Assembly (NCBI GenBank): GCA_028869175.1 | Contig: JAGWTB010000008.1 | Coordinates: forward strand, 1 to 55,213 | Direction of reading: 5' to 3' | Source of the DNA: Sphingomonadales bacterium | GTDB taxonomy: Bacteria > Pseudomonadota > Alphaproteobacteria > Sphingomonadales > Sphingomonadaceae | Length of the DNA stretch: 55,213 bases | Part shown: positions 1 through 8,228 of the stretch, piece after piece | How positions within the stretch are numbered: the stretch's first letter is position 1 | Layout of the letters: the number at the start of each line of letters is the position of its first letter | Notes under the pieces: generated by a model | Told to the model about the DNA's origin: nothing | The model's database searches: none | Seen by the model: only the letters and a program-made list of their open reading frames with translations | Position numbers and translations under genes: made by a program

Positions 1-230
1 GCAACCTTGACGTCCTTGCCGGTGCCCGAAGGCAGCACGACCATGCCGCGGACCATCTGGTCAGCGTGACGCGGATCGACGCCCAGGTTCAGCGCGACTT
101 CCAGAGTCTCGTCGAACTTGGTGGTCTTGAGGTCCTTCAGCAGCTGGATGGCTTCATCGACGCCATAGAGCTTCTGGTTGTCACCGAGCTTTGCGGTCAG
201 GCTCTTCGCCTTCTTGGTCAGGTTCACCAT
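1..230 (-). CDS. rplA: 50S ribosomal protein L1, N-terminal part (cut by window edge)
   Basis: The first 76 codons read as ribosomal protein L1: a basic start ([11 protein letters not shown]) followed by family-typical sequence around [10 protein letters not shown] and [16 protein letters not shown]1 forms the L1 stalk of the large subunit by binding 23S rRNA and in many bacteria represses its own operon by binding the mRNA. The ATG lies 4 bases downstream of the rplK stop, so the two genes are translationally close and form the usual rplKA pair. The C-terminal two thirds lie outside the window. Confidence 0.95.
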   Translation of the reverse strand, partial: MVNLTKKAKSLTAKLGDNQKLYGVDEAIQLLKDLKTTKFDETLEVALNLGVDPRHADQMVRGMVVLPSGTGKDVKV

Positions 231-234
231 GGTC

Positions 235-666
235 TTAGCCCTCCACAACCTGCAGGCCCATCGAACGCGCGGAGCCTTCGATGATCTTGGTCGCCTGTTC
301 GATGCTGTTCGCGTTGAGATCGGCCATCTTGAGCTGGGCGATTTCGGCGAGCTGCGTGCGGGTGATGGTCCCGGCAGAGAGCTTGCCCGGCTCCTTCGAA
401 CCGGACTTCAGACCCAGCGCCTTCTTGATGAAGAAGGTTGCCGGCGGCGTCTTGGTGACGAAGCTGAACGAGCGGTCGGCATAGACGGTGATAACCGTCG
501 GCAGCGGGGTGCCCTTTTCAACTTCCTGCGTGGCTGCGTTGAACGCCTTGCAGAATTCCATGATGTTGACGCCGCGCTGACCCAGCGCAGGACCGATCGG
601 CGGCGCGGGCTTCGCGTCACCAGCTGCAACCTGCAGCTTGATATAGCCTTCAATCTTCTTGGCCAC
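235..666 (-). CDS. rplK: 50S ribosomal protein L11
   Basis: A 143-residue protein, the family's usual length, with the proline-rich [18 protein letters not shown] segment near residue 20 and a C-terminal rRNA-binding domain. L11 binds helices 43-44 of 23S rRNA in the GTPase-associated centre. I chose the GTG at 666 (VAKKIEGY) over an in-frame ATG at 699: AAAGGAGG lies just upstream of the GTG, and family proteins start at AKK. In many bacteria rplK follows nusG directly. Here about 2.1 kb separates them, so rplKA presumably uses its own promoter in the 223 bases before the GTG. Confidence 0.95.
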   Translation of the reverse strand: MAKKIEGYIKLQVAAGDAKPAPPIGPALGQRGVNIMEFCKAFNAATQEVEKGTPLPTVITVYADRSFSFVTKTPPATFFIKKALGLKSGSKEPGKLSAGTITRTQLAEIAQLKMADLNANSIEQATKIIEGSARSMGLQVVEG

Positions 667-698
667 GGGGGCCTCCTTTCGTCCTGTTGGACCCGGCA

Positions 699-727
699 CA
701 TGCCCGGTCCGCAGAGTGAGCGGTCAA
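699..727 (-). promoter_or_regulatory. Candidate promoter of rplKA
   Basis: On the minus strand TTGACC (727-722) is followed after 17 bases by GGCATG (704-699), about 30 bases upstream of the rplK GTG. The -35 match is good and the -10 match is poor. It is proposed mainly because rplKA is cut off from nusG and needs a nearby start. Confidence 0.25.
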
Positions 728-889
728 GCGGCGAACCCGAAGGCACGCCTCCCGCACGGAATCGGCCGCCAGCGAATCCCGCCAGCAACCGAAGCGCCGG
801 CCCTTAGCGACTGAGCGCCGGAAAGCAACCGCCTTTTCGCGAAATCTTAAGGGAGAGCGCCCTATTTCCGGCAACGAAACAGCGGGGGT

Positions 890-1564
890 ATGTCCATGTT
901 CCAGATCGCCATCCAGGTCCGCGACCTGATTTCCAGCAACGTTTCGGCACTGGTCGATTGCGCTACCGATCCGGCCAGGCTGGTCAAGCAGCTGCGCCGC
1001 GAGATCGAGGATTCGATCATCGCGCTGCGCGGCGACGAGGCACAGGCCCGGCGGCGCGTCGCCCATCTGGGCAGCGAGCTGGCGCGGCTCGATCTGGTCG
1101 AGGCGGACTGGGAAGACAAGGCCGGCGTGGCCATGGCGGGCGGGCGCGAAGACCTCGCCCGCGCCGCGCTGCTCGAACGCGGCAAGGTGCTGGAACAACT
1201 GGCGCAGCGCCGCCAGGAGCTTGAGGCCGGCGAGGCGGAACTGGCCGAACTGGCTGCGGCCATCGGCGCGCTTGAGGCCAAGCTGGAGGAAGTCCGCGCC
1301 AAGGTGATCGAGGCCGGTCAAGCCCGGGCTGCTGCTGCTCCGCCGCAATCGCCGCGCGCTCCGGCACCCTCAGCTGCCGAACGCAAGCTGGACCGGATCG
1401 CCGCGATGGAGCAGCGCGTTACCTTCGCGGCGCAGGACGACGTCGGTGCGTCCGCTTCGTCGGTGAAGTCAGAGATCGAGGCCATGGCGCGCGAAACGCA
1501 GATCCTTGCCGAACTGGACGCGCTGCGCCGCAAGTTCGCCCCCGCGGGCAAGCGCAAGGGCTGA
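890..1564 (+). CDS. PspA/IM30 family membrane-stress protein
   Basis: A 224-residue, almost wholly helical protein rich in Ala, Glu, Arg and Leu with long heptad runs. The start MFQIAIQVRDLISSNV matches the amphipathic helix and opening of PspA/IM30 (ESCRT-III-like) proteins, which coat and stabilise the inner membrane and in the Psp system bind PspF. Translation may start at 890 or at the ATG at 896, which would begin directly with MFQIA. No pspF, pspB or pspC is nearby. It is the only plus-strand gene among the ribosomal and secretion genes and ends 9 bases from the acyltransferase stop on the other strand. Ala/Pro-rich sequence near residues 145-165 forms a linker. Confidence 0.8.
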   Translation: MSMFQIAIQVRDLISSNVSALVDCATDPARLVKQLRREIEDSIIALRGDEAQARRRVAHLGSELARLDLVEADWEDKAGVAMAGGREDLARAALLERGKVLEQLAQRRQELEAGEAELAELAAAIGALEAKLEEVRAKVIEAGQARAAAAPPQSPRAPAPSAAERKLDRIAAMEQRVTFAAQDDVGASASSVKSEIEAMARETQILAELDALRRKFAPAGKRKG

Positions 1565-1573
1565 CCCCTCTTT

Positions 1574-2668
1574 TCAGGTGACGGCGGGCGATCCCCGCTG
1601 AACCCGGCGCGCATCCCACCACAGGCGCATGCGGCGGCGGGCAGGTTGCTCAATCCAGCGGAACGACAGCTCGGCAAGCAGCAGCGTGATCCCGGTGGCC
1701 AGCGTGATCGCCAGCAGCGGCTCGGCGAGCCCTGCCGGTGAGGAATCGAAGCGGCGCAGCAGCAGGTTTATCACCGGCAGGTGGATCAGGTAGATCGCGT
1801 AGGAGCGGTCGCCCAGCCACAGCATCGTGCGGCTTTCCAGCAGCGGCAGGCGCAGCGCCAGCAGCAGTGCGGCAGGCCAGGCGAGCAGCGAAAGCGGCAG
1901 CACCGAGCTCATCGCCCCCATGTCGATCATCAGTCCGAGGATCAGGATGCCGGCCAGCACCGGCCAGGGCAGCCGGGCAAGCGCGCTGCGCTGGCGCCAC
2001 AGCGCCACCCCGAGGAAGAAGCCAAGGAACCCGCGCGGGAAGTCGTCGCCGCTCCACGGGCCGCCGGGCTGGCCATGGACCAGCAACGTCGCCAGTGCCC
2101 AGGCCATGGCCAGGCCGCCGGCCAGGGCCAGCGAGCGATTGCCCGCCGCAGCGGTCCGGGCGAACAGGGCATAGCAGAACACTTCGACCGAGATCGACCA
2201 GGTCGGCCCGACGAAGCTCTGCGCCACCGGCGGCCACAACGCCTGCACCATCAACAGGTGGGCGACAAAGGCCCCCAGCGTGTTGTTGGGGTTGGCTGTC
2301 TCGATCATTGCCACCGCGAACAGCAACAGCAGGTGCAGCGGGTAGAGCCGAGCAAGCCGCGCCATGGCGAAGTCCCCCAGCGCGCCGGGTCGCCGCAAGG
2401 CGTCTGCCGTTAGATAGACGTGGGCGAAAATGAAGCCCGAGAGCACGAAGAACAGGTCCACCATGGTCCAGCCCCATTGCTGCAGCCAGGCGAAGGGCAG
2501 CAGCAGCGGCGTCCGGGCTATCGGGCCGGGCAGGAAATGATTGGCCGCGTGATAACCGAAGGCGACACCGCAGGCCGCCAGCCCGCGCAGTCCGTCCAGC
2601 CGGGCAAGCCGTGGCACGCCAGCGGCTGGCGCAATGCTGGAAACGGTCGGAGGCACGGTTTGACCCAT
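1574..2668 (-). CDS. Acyltransferase 3 family membrane protein (OafA/YrhL type)
   Basis: A 364-residue integral membrane protein with about ten hydrophobic segments. The N-terminal RLDGLRGLAACGVAFGYH signature, with the family His at its end, and a following FFVLSGFIFAHVYL segment are hallmarks of acyltransferase-3 enzymes, which transfer acyl groups to surface sugars or lipids. No SGNH domain is attached, so it is the short form. It lies 87 bases downstream of nusG on the same strand and separates nusG from rplK. The substrate cannot be told: no polysaccharide cluster is adjacent. Confidence 0.85.
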   Translation of the reverse strand: MGQTVPPTVSSIAPAAGVPRLARLDGLRGLAACGVAFGYHAANHFLPGPIARTPLLLPFAWLQQWGWTMVDLFFVLSGFIFAHVYLTADALRRPGALGDFAMARLARLYPLHLLLLFAVAMIETANPNNTLGAFVAHLLMVQALWPPVAQSFVGPTWSISVEVFCYALFARTAAAGNRSLALAGGLAMAWALATLLVHGQPGGPWSGDDFPRGFLGFFLGVALWRQRSALARLPWPVLAGILILGLMIDMGAMSSVLPLSLLAWPAALLLALRLPLLESRTMLWLGDRSYAIYLIHLPVINLLLRRFDSSPAGLAEPLLAITLATGITLLLAELSFRWIEQPARRRMRLWWDARRVQRGSPAVT

Positions 2669-2720
2669 GCCGCCGTTTCTAGGGCCTGCTGCTTAGGGAT
2701 TGGTAAACCACGTTGAAGCC

Positions 2721-2738
2721 GGGGGAAACACGTCCCCC
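2721..2738 (-). terminator. Hairpin between nusG and the acyltransferase gene
   Basis: GGGGGA (2721-2726) pairs with TCCCCC (2733-2738) around a 6-base loop, just past the nusG stop. No T-run follows on the minus strand, so it may attenuate transcription after secE-nusG rather than end it. Confidence 0.3.
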
Positions 2739-2755
2739 AGACGCCATGGGCAGAC

Positions 2756-3292
2756 TTACTTCGACAGTTCGACCTGATCGAAGTCCAGCTCGACCGGCGT
2801 CGCGCGGCCAAAGATCGACACCGCAACCTTGACCCGGTTCTTGTCGAAATCGAGTTCCTCGACCAGCCCGTTGAAGCTGGCGAAGGGACCGTCGAGCACC
2901 TTGACCGAATCGCCGATCTCGTAATCGACCGAAACGTGCTGGCGCGGAGCGGCGGCGGCCTGTTCGCGCGCACCGAAATAGCGGGCGGCCTCCCGCTCCG
3001 AAATCGATTGCGGTTTGCCGTTGGGGCCGAGGAAGCCGGTCACCTTGGCGGTGTTCTTGACGAGGTGGTAGACATCGTCGTTGAGGATCAGCTTCGCCAG
3101 CACGTAGCCGGGCATGGTCTTGCGTTCGACCTGAACCTTCTTGCCGCGCTTGACTTCGTAGATCGTCTCGGTCGGCACTTCGACCGCTTCGACGAGCTGC
3201 GACAGCCCCTTGCGTTCGGCTTCGGCAAGGATCGATTCGCGAACCTTGCTCTCGAAGCCGGAATAGGCGTGGATGATGTACCAGCGGGCCAT
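2756..3292 (-). CDS. nusG: Transcription termination/antitermination protein NusG
   Basis: 178 residues with the NusG start [17 protein letters not shown] and an RNA-polymerase-binding NGN domain to about residue 115. A C-terminal KOW domain follows ([20 protein letters not shown]). NusG binds the polymerase clamp, promotes processivity and couples to Rho or ribosomal S10. It lies 26 bases after secE in the conserved secE-nusG order. A linker rich in Ala and Arg around residues 105-120 is typical of alphaproteobacterial members. Confidence 0.97.
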   Translation of the reverse strand: MARWYIIHAYSGFESKVRESILAEAERKGLSQLVEAVEVPTETIYEVKRGKKVQVERKTMPGYVLAKLILNDDVYHLVKNTAKVTGFLGPNGKPQSISEREAARYFGAREQAAAAPRQHVSVDYEIGDSVKVLDGPFASFNGLVEELDFDKNRVKVAVSIFGRATPVELDFDQVELSK

Positions 3293-3318
3293 GTCAGTTG
3301 TTCCGTAATGCCGTTCGA

Positions 3319-3546
3319 TCAGGCCAGCTTGAGCAGCCAGCGCACGATCTCGCCAAAAAGCGTGTCGATGCCAAGGAAGAAGAAGGCCAGGATCACCATC
3401 ATGATGCCGACGAAGATCGCCGTGGTCACGGTTTCCTGCCGTGTCGGCCAGACCACCTTGCGTGCTTCGGCCTGAACCTGACGCATGAATTCACCCGGTG
3501 AGACGCGGGGCTTGGCAGGTTCGGTCTTGGCAGAACGATCGTCCAT
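3319..3546 (-). CDS. secE: Preprotein translocase subunit SecE
   Basis: 75 residues, the single-span SecE form. The conserved cytoplasmic amphipathic helix contains VVWPTRQET at residues 31-39, followed by one transmembrane helix at about residues 43-60. SecE clamps the SecY channel in the inner membrane. It is followed directly by nusG, the usual arrangement. Confidence 0.96.
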   Translation of the reverse strand: MDDRSAKTEPAKPRVSPGEFMRQVQAEARKVVWPTRQETVTTAIFVGIMMVILAFFFLGIDTLFGEIVRWLLKLA

Positions 3547-3571
3547 GAGATTTCCTTCCCGTCAGCCGCCA

Positions 3572-3599
3572 AGGGTACAGCGCCGCCCCGGAGCCTCAA
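3572..3599 (-). promoter_or_regulatory. Candidate promoter of secE-nusG
   Basis: TTGAGG (3599-3594), a 16-base spacer, then TACCCT (3577-3572) on the minus strand, about 25 bases upstream of the secE ATG. Both boxes are imperfect. A local promoter is plausible because the preceding same-strand gene is an unrelated membrane protein. Confidence 0.35.
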
Positions 3600-3655
3600 C
3601 AGCGAGGCATCCGGGAGGGGCAGTGTAACTCCGATGTCGGAAGACACCGGCGCAC

Positions 3656-5143
3656 TTAGCGAGCGCCGCCGCCATTTGCAAGACGGGCGAGCAGCGAACC
3701 TTCGCCGCGCCACACCACCACCGCGCCGGGCGGCAGCCGCACCGGTGCCTTCGCACCGACGTACCACAGCCAGTCGGCACTGCGCGCCGGGGCAAAATCG
3801 GCCAGGTCAGGGCCCGTCCCCGGGGTGACGAACACGCGCTGCGACGGGTCGACAAAGCCCGCAGGGGCGTTCTTCAGCCGGATCATGTGAACCTTGGGCA
3901 GGGCAAAATGCATGTTCACAAGTGCATCGCGCCGGACCACGGCATAGCCGCCGATGTGCTCGAACGGATCGAACGCCCAGTCGCTGCGCGGCACGGCGAC
4001 GGCGCTGGCGATCCGCGCGCCCTGCGGAACATGGTCAAGCGCGGCGAGCATCGCCTCTGCCCGCTGCGAATCGGCGCGCCAGTCCGCCGTGGTCAGCCCC
4101 AACCGCCCGAGGAAGAGCATCGCGGCCAGCGCCAGCACGGCGCGCGGCACCTGCCAGTCGATCGCCAGGCAGGCCAGCATCAGTCCGGTCGAGATCATCC
4201 GGTAGTCGGCGTAGTCACCCCCGGCGATATGGCGCGGCATGGCCAGGGAGCCCAGCAGGACGATCACCGCCCCCCAGCCGATCCGCCAGTCGATCCGCCG
4301 CCGCCACAGCGCCAGCAGCAACACCGCGACGACGACGACCAGGCTGCCCCGGTCCAGCCACTCGATGTGGTCGCGCATCGCCTTGCCCCAGATCGCCAGC
4401 TTGTAGATCTGCACATAGGCGCCGTAGCCCACCACGCCCTTCGTGCCGCCGCCGAACAGCAGCGGGATGACCGGCAGGGTCAGCGGCCAGGGCGCGAGGA
4501 AGGCGGCGAGGCTCTTGCTGCGGCTCCATTCATAGCCGAACACCATCAGGCCAAGGATGCCCCAACCCGAGACGTGGCACAGCCAGACGACCAGAGCGGC
4601 GGGCAGGAACATCAGCGCCCGCCAGCGCCTGCCCTCCAGCAGCACCCACCCGGCGAAGGCAAACAGCGCCAGCGCCAGCGACAGGGTGAAATTGACGAAG
4701 CCAAGCAGCAAGGCCGGTGACCAGATGAAGGCAAAGGCCAGCACCGATCCCAGCCCAAGTCGCCGCCGCAGCGCCCATTCGACGGCGATGATGCCCAGCC
4801 CCGTCAGCGGCGGGATCGCGCCGGCAACGATACGTCCGGCCAGTTCCAGCCCGAACAGGCGCGCCAGCGGGCCGATGACGAGGTCCACCCCGACATTGCC
4901 CGACCACCACCAATCGAAAGCGTAAAACCGCTCCAGCGTGGCATTGCGGCCGATTTCCAGCATGACGTGATAACGCGCCAGATGCGCCGGATAGTCGCCC
5001 ATCTGCGGCAGGGTTGCGGCCAGCACCGGCAGGCATGACAGCAGCGCCAGCGCCACCACGAACCACGCGGTACCAGGCGCGCCGGGCGCGGCAGCTATCT
5101 GGGCAGACAGCGGGGCAGGGCGCTTGGCCGGCATGGGTTCCAC
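3656..5143 (-). CDS. Polytopic membrane protein, GT-C glycosyltransferase-like, function unknown
   Basis: A 495-residue protein with roughly ten hydrophobic segments across residues 25-350 and a soluble C-terminal part. After the first segment comes GDYPAHLARYHVM, an acidic motif in the first periplasmic loop. That placement is typical of GT-C-fold, polyprenol-sugar-dependent transferases and of a family of uncharacterised proteobacterial membrane proteins. The start lies 31 bases after tRNA-Trp on the same strand, so it is probably co-transcribed with the tRNA, and it separates the tRNA from secE. A second possible start is the ATG at 5134. No function is assigned beyond the fold-level guess. 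Confidence 0.7.
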   Translation of the reverse strand: MEPMPAKRPAPLSAQIAAAPGAPGTAWFVVALALLSCLPVLAATLPQMGDYPAHLARYHVMLEIGRNATLERFYAFDWWWSGNVGVDLVIGPLARLFGLELAGRIVAGAIPPLTGLGIIAVEWALRRRLGLGSVLAFAFIWSPALLLGFVNFTLSLALALFAFAGWVLLEGRRWRALMFLPAALVVWLCHVSGWGILGLMVFGYEWSRSKSLAAFLAPWPLTLPVIPLLFGGGTKGVVGYGAYVQIYKLAIWGKAMRDHIEWLDRGSLVVVVAVLLLALWRRRIDWRIGWGAVIVLLGSLAMPRHIAGGDYADYRMISTGLMLACLAIDWQVPRAVLALAAMLFLGRLGLTTADWRADSQRAEAMLAALDHVPQGARIASAVAVPRSDWAFDPFEHIGGYAVVRRDALVNMHFALPKVHMIRLKNAPAGFVDPSQRVFVTPGTGPDLADFAPARSADWLWYVGAKAPVRLPPGAVVVWRGEGSLLARLANGGGAR

Positions 5144-5174
5144 GATGGTGCGGGAAAGGGGTTCGGAAAAATGC

Positions 5175-5250
5175 TGGCAGGAGTGGGGGGACTCGAACCC
5201 ACGGCCCTCGGTTTTGGAGACCGATGCTCTACCAACTGAGCTACACTCCT
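5175..5250 (-). tRNA. trnW: tRNA-Trp (anticodon CCA)
   Basis: A 76-base gene with a perfect 7-bp acceptor stem (AGGAGTG with CACTCCT), D stem GCTC/GAGC, anticodon stem TCGGT/ACCGA with loop CTCCAAA, and T arm with GTTCGAGTC. The anticodon CCA lies at 5217-5215. The 3' CCA is encoded (5177-5175). tRNA-Trp just upstream of secE-nusG is a widespread bacterial arrangement; here one membrane-protein gene intervenes. Confidence 0.98.
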
Positions 5251-5263
5251 GCGGGCGGACCGG

Positions 5264-5292
5264 CCTCTAGTCAACGCGGACAGCGATGGCAA
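5264..5292 (-). promoter_or_regulatory. Candidate tRNA-Trp promoter
   Basis: TTGCCA (5292-5287), a 17-base spacer and TAGAGG (5269-5264) on the minus strand, placing a start about 7 bases upstream of the mature tRNA 5' end. Spacing is ideal and both hexamers are imperfect. Confidence 0.4.
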
Positions 5293-5362
5293 CGGTTTTC
5301 ATCCGACCCCGATTTCGTTCGACCCCTGCACGGTGATTTTGGCCGCCGCCGCGAAGCCTGCT

Positions 5363-6145
5363 ATGACCACCGCCGTGCATTCACCCTGGCAAGCCCCGAT
5401 CATCGAACCGGCGATGCTGCTGCTGGCCTACCGCAGCGGCATTTTCCCGATGTCCGACAACCGCGACGATCCCGAGATTTTCTGGGTCGAGCCGCGTCGG
5501 CGGGCGATCCTGCCGCTGGACGGCTTCACCTGCTCGCGATCACTGGCCCGCACGCTGCGGCGCGGGCGCTTCGCGGTGACCTGCAACCGCGCCTTCGACG
5601 CCGTGATCGACGCCTGCGCCGCACCGCGCGCCGAGAGCGACGAAACCTGGATCAGCGAACGCATCGCCGCCACTTATCGCCGGATGCACGGCGAAGGGCT
5701 GGCCCATTCGATCGAATGCTGGAAAGCGGACGGGGCGGGCGGTTTCGCGCTGGTTGGCGGGCTTTACGGGGTGGGTTTTGACCGGGTGTTCTGCGGCGAA
5801 TCGATGTTCAGCCAGGTGCCCGATGCCTCCAAGGTCGCGCTGGCCTGGCTGGTTGCGGCGCTGCGGCAGGCGCGCGCGACACTGCTCGATTGCCAGTTCA
5901 TGACCGATCACCTCGCCTCGCTCGGCGCGGTCGAGATCGATCAGGCACATTACGTGGAATTGCTGCAGGCGGCGCAGTTGCCCGCCGGTCAGTCAGGCTC
6001 GGCGGGGCCAGCGGCTGGCGCGGGAGCTGCGGCGGCGCTGGCGCTACCCGAAGGCTTTGCCGCATTGCTGGCGGCGGCGAGATCCGCCGGATTCTCTTCC
6101 TCGCCCGGGAATTTCATCGCACAGTCCTTGACCCAGACATCATAG
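5363..6145 (+). CDS. aat: Leucyl/phenylalanyl-tRNA--protein transferase
   Basis: A 260-residue Aat enzyme, which adds Leu or Phe to N-terminal Lys/Arg of proteins for ClpS/ClpAP degradation (N-degron pathway). Family blocks seen are YRSGIFPMSD, IFWVEPRRRAILPLD, GESMFSQVPDASKVAL and LLDCQFMTDHLASLGA. The ATG at 5363 is preferred over an in-frame GTG at 5333 because it sits about 25 codons before the first conserved block. The last 52 codons (from about residue 209) overlap the 3' end of the DUF2155 gene on the opposite strand by 157 bases. The extreme C-terminus, IAQSLTQTS, resembles the end I recall for alphaproteobacterial Aat proteins, so the tail looks real rather than a run-on. Confidence 0.93.
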   Translation: MTTAVHSPWQAPIIEPAMLLLAYRSGIFPMSDNRDDPEIFWVEPRRRAILPLDGFTCSRSLARTLRRGRFAVTCNRAFDAVIDACAAPRAESDETWISERIAATYRRMHGEGLAHSIECWKADGAGGFALVGGLYGVGFDRVFCGESMFSQVPDASKVALAWLVAALRQARATLLDCQFMTDHLASLGAVEIDQAHYVELLQAAQLPAGQSGSAGPAAGAGAAAALALPEGFAALLAAARSAGFSSSPGNFIAQSLTQTS

Positions 6146-6594
6146 ACCGGGTGCTCGACCACGTTGAGCGACGGCGAGTTCTTGAACAGCCAGCCAGAAA
6201 ACACCTTGCGCCATGCCAGCGGGTCGCTCGTCTTGGCGCGTTCTTCGACGAAGACCTGCACGAAAGCGCCGGTTTCGGGCGGACGCTCCCACGGCAGGCT
6301 GCGTTCGCAGGTGGCCAGCTTGACGATGACATTGCCCACGCGGCGCGATTCGCCGGGCTTCATCTGCAGGTCCTGCGTCAGGTTGTTGCGCTTGTTGAGC
6401 AGGCCGATGGTGGCGACACGGTCCTTGACCGGGGTGCCGTACTTGTTCTCGATCGCCACCGCCGGCCCGGTGCCCGCGCTGGCGACCACCTTGGGAACGT
6501 CGGTCGCCTTCGCTTCGGTCATTTCATCGGGCTCGCCCTTGCAGGCAGCCAGCGAAAGCGCCGCGAGGGCTGCCAGGGCGAGAGCCCGCCTCAT
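5989..6594 (-). CDS. DUF2155 domain lipoprotein-like protein
   Basis: 201 residues. The N-terminal signal MRRALALAALAALSLAAC ends in a lipobox-like LAAC, so it is probably exported and lipid-anchored. The central domain contains ATIGLLNKRNN, CERSLPWERPPETGAFVQVF and YDVWVKDCAMKFP, which fit the DUF2155 family of alphaproteobacteria (function unknown). The C-terminal 30 residues are Ala/Pro low-complexity. The gene starts 5 bases after the NDUFA12-type gene and converges with aat, overlapping it by 157 bases. The overlap includes the conserved YDVWVKDCAMK block. Confidence 0.85.
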   Translation of the reverse strand: MRRALALAALAALSLAACKGEPDEMTEAKATDVPKVVASAGTGPAVAIENKYGTPVKDRVATIGLLNKRNNLTQDLQMKPGESRRVGNVIVKLATCERSLPWERPPETGAFVQVFVEERAKTSDPLAWRKVFSGWLFKNSPSLNVVEHPVYDVWVKDCAMKFPGEEENPADLAAASNAAKPSGSASAAAAPAPAAGPAEPD

Positions 6595-6599
6595 CGCGG

Positions 6600-7025
6600 C
6601 TAGGCCTCCGGCGCGGCCGCTGGACTGTCGCCCTCCGGCGACCAGGCTTCGTAATCGCCGGTGGCCGGTGCCCGCTTGCCGCCGCGCTCCAGCGCACCTT
6701 GCGGGCGGTAGGCGGCGGCGGTGCCGGTGGCGTTGGGGGTATAGTCCGCCTCCCAGATCCGTGCGGGCGGCAGGAAACTCTCGGGAACGCCGTCAAGCGT
6801 GCCATGCAGCCAGCCATGCCATTCGGCCGGCACCCGGCTGGCATCGTTGGCCCCGTTGTAGATCACCCAGCGCCGTTCGCGGCCATCCGGATGCGGCTTC
6901 TTGCCGCGAAAATAGCGGTTGCCCTGCGCATCGGTGCCGACACGCTCGCCGGACAGCATCGAGTTGAACGCGGTGCCGATGGTGGCACCGTCCCACCAGG
7001 TGAAGATCTTGCCGAGGATTCCCAT
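6600..7025 (-). CDS. NADH:ubiquinone oxidoreductase subunit NDUFA12 family protein
   Basis: 141 residues. MGILGKIFTWWDGATIGT at the start, then GTDAQGNRYFRGKK and RRWVIYNGANDASRVPAEWHGWLHG, are typical of the NDUFA12/B17.2 accessory subunit of complex I. Bacteria outside the alphaproteobacteria generally lack it. It is thought to act in assembly or stability of the peripheral arm. It is followed after 5 bases by the DUF2155 gene, and the two form an operon. Confidence 0.9.
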   Translation of the reverse strand: MGILGKIFTWWDGATIGTAFNSMLSGERVGTDAQGNRYFRGKKPHPDGRERRWVIYNGANDASRVPAEWHGWLHGTLDGVPESFLPPARIWEADYTPNATGTAAAYRPQGALERGGKRAPATGDYEAWSPEGDSPAAAPEA

Positions 7026-7073
7026 GGGCGCGCGCCTAGCGGAAGAAGGGGGTTGTCGGCAAGGGCATAGCGC

Positions 7074-7559
7074 TTACCACGAAACCGTATCCCCGGGCAC
7101 GATGCCCAGTTCCGCCGTGCGGCCGCCGTTGAGTTCCAGCACACCCTTGACCATGCCGGTGGAAGGCAGCGCCTCTTCCGAATAGGGCACGGCATTGGCG
7201 GCAATGTTGCTGATCCGGCCATCGGTGCCGACAAAGATGATGTCGAGCGGGATGACGGTGTTCTTCATCCAGAAGGCCGCCTGACGCGGCGGATCGGTGG
7301 GGAAGATCATGCCTTCGTCTGCACCCATGGCCGTGCGGAACATCAGGCCCTTGGCCTGTTCCTGCGAGCTGCGGGCAACCTCCACCCGGAAGACGTGCGG
7401 CTTGCCCTGGTGCGTCACGGTGAGCGGGATCACCGGCAGCCCCGATTCGGGATGCACCGCGGTGGCCGCGCCGGTTGCGCTCTGGGTGCCGTCGGCCCCG
7501 TGCGGCGAGCAGGCCGCGAGCAAGGCGGCAAGAACCGGGACTAGGTAGGTCAATCGCAT
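7074..7559 (-). CDS. DUF192 family exported protein
   Basis: 161 residues from the ATG at 7559. The start MRLTYLVPVLAALLAACS is a lipoprotein-type signal with LAAC. The DUF192 domain follows, with VEVARSSQEQAKGLMFR, DEGMIFPTDPPRQAAFWMKNT and IPLDIIFVGTDGRI. The fold is known from archaeal and bacterial homologues; the function is unknown. An upstream in-frame start at 7589 lies inside recX and would remove the signal-peptide start. The chosen start overlaps the recX 3' end by 10 bases, so the pair is translationally coupled. Confidence 0.88.
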   Translation of the reverse strand: MRLTYLVPVLAALLAACSPHGADGTQSATGAATAVHPESGLPVIPLTVTHQGKPHVFRVEVARSSQEQAKGLMFRTAMGADEGMIFPTDPPRQAAFWMKNTVIPLDIIFVGTDGRISNIAANAVPYSEEALPSTGMVKGVLELNGGRTAELGIVPGDTVSW

Positions 7560-8113
7560 GGTTCGTTTCCCTCCGCAGCAGCGACCCATTCCTCCGCCGC
7601 TTCGATCGTTGCGGCATTGACCAATTCGCGCGCGCTGTCGAGGGGGTGACCGGCGCGCAGCATCGCGGCGATCTGCTTTTCGCGCGCCGCCCGGTCTGGC
7701 GCAGCCTTGCCGAACGGGCCGAAACCGCGCTTGCCGGCCAGCACCAGTGCCGCCCGCCGCTGCGCGCCCGCGCCGGGGCGGACCGCGCCGCGCACCGCTT
7801 CATCGATGCCGGCGGCTCCCAGCGTCTGGTCCACCCGCCGCCGGCCATAGCCGCGCCGCAACAGGCTGGCGCTGCGACTGCGCGCGAAGGCGGCATCGTC
7901 GACATAGCCCAGGGCAACGAAACGGGCGACGGTGGCCGCCACCGGTGGATCGCCCTCCCCTTCCCAGCCGCGTTCGCGCAGCTTGCGGGCGAGGTACTGC
8001 TGCAGCTTGGCCGCAGAGGTGGCAAAACGCGCGACATAGGCCAGCGCCAGCTCTTCCAGACGGGCCGAATCGAGCGGCTTGGGCACGCGCCGGGCTGGGG
8101 ATTGAAAGGCCAT
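7550..8113 (-). CDS. recX: RecX family regulatory protein
   Basis: 187 residues from the ATG at 8113; a longer in-frame start at 8188 exists but adds no family sequence. The protein is a run of three-helix RecX repeats, with AYVARFATSAAKLQQYLARKLRERGW and FVALGYVDDAAFARSRSASLLRRGYG readable. RecX binds RecA filaments and limits recombinase activity. recA is not adjacent, as in many alphaproteobacteria. It overlaps the DUF192 gene by 10 bases. Confidence 0.88.
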   Translation of the reverse strand: MAFQSPARRVPKPLDSARLEELALAYVARFATSAAKLQQYLARKLRERGWEGEGDPPVAATVARFVALGYVDDAAFARSRSASLLRRGYGRRRVDQTLGAAGIDEAVRGAVRPGAGAQRRAALVLAGKRGFGPFGKAAPDRAAREKQIAAMLRAGHPLDSARELVNAATIEAAEEWVAAAEGNEPCD

Positions 8114-8200
8114 GGCCTTATTCGTGCCACAGTCCGGACAGAGAGGGAATGCCCGCGCAATCGGCACTCCGGGGGGAGTGGCAGCCATGTCGGGTTAAGG

Positions 8201-8228
8201 TTGCACTGTCGATGGGCGTGGCTAAAGG
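8201..8228 (+). promoter_or_regulatory. Candidate promoter of the fatty acyl-AMP ligase gene
   Basis: TTGCAC (8201-8206), 16 bases, TAAAGG (8223-8228), about 45 bases before the ATG. Matches are moderate. The 159-base gap between the divergent recX and ligase genes shows no better candidate. Confidence 0.25.
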
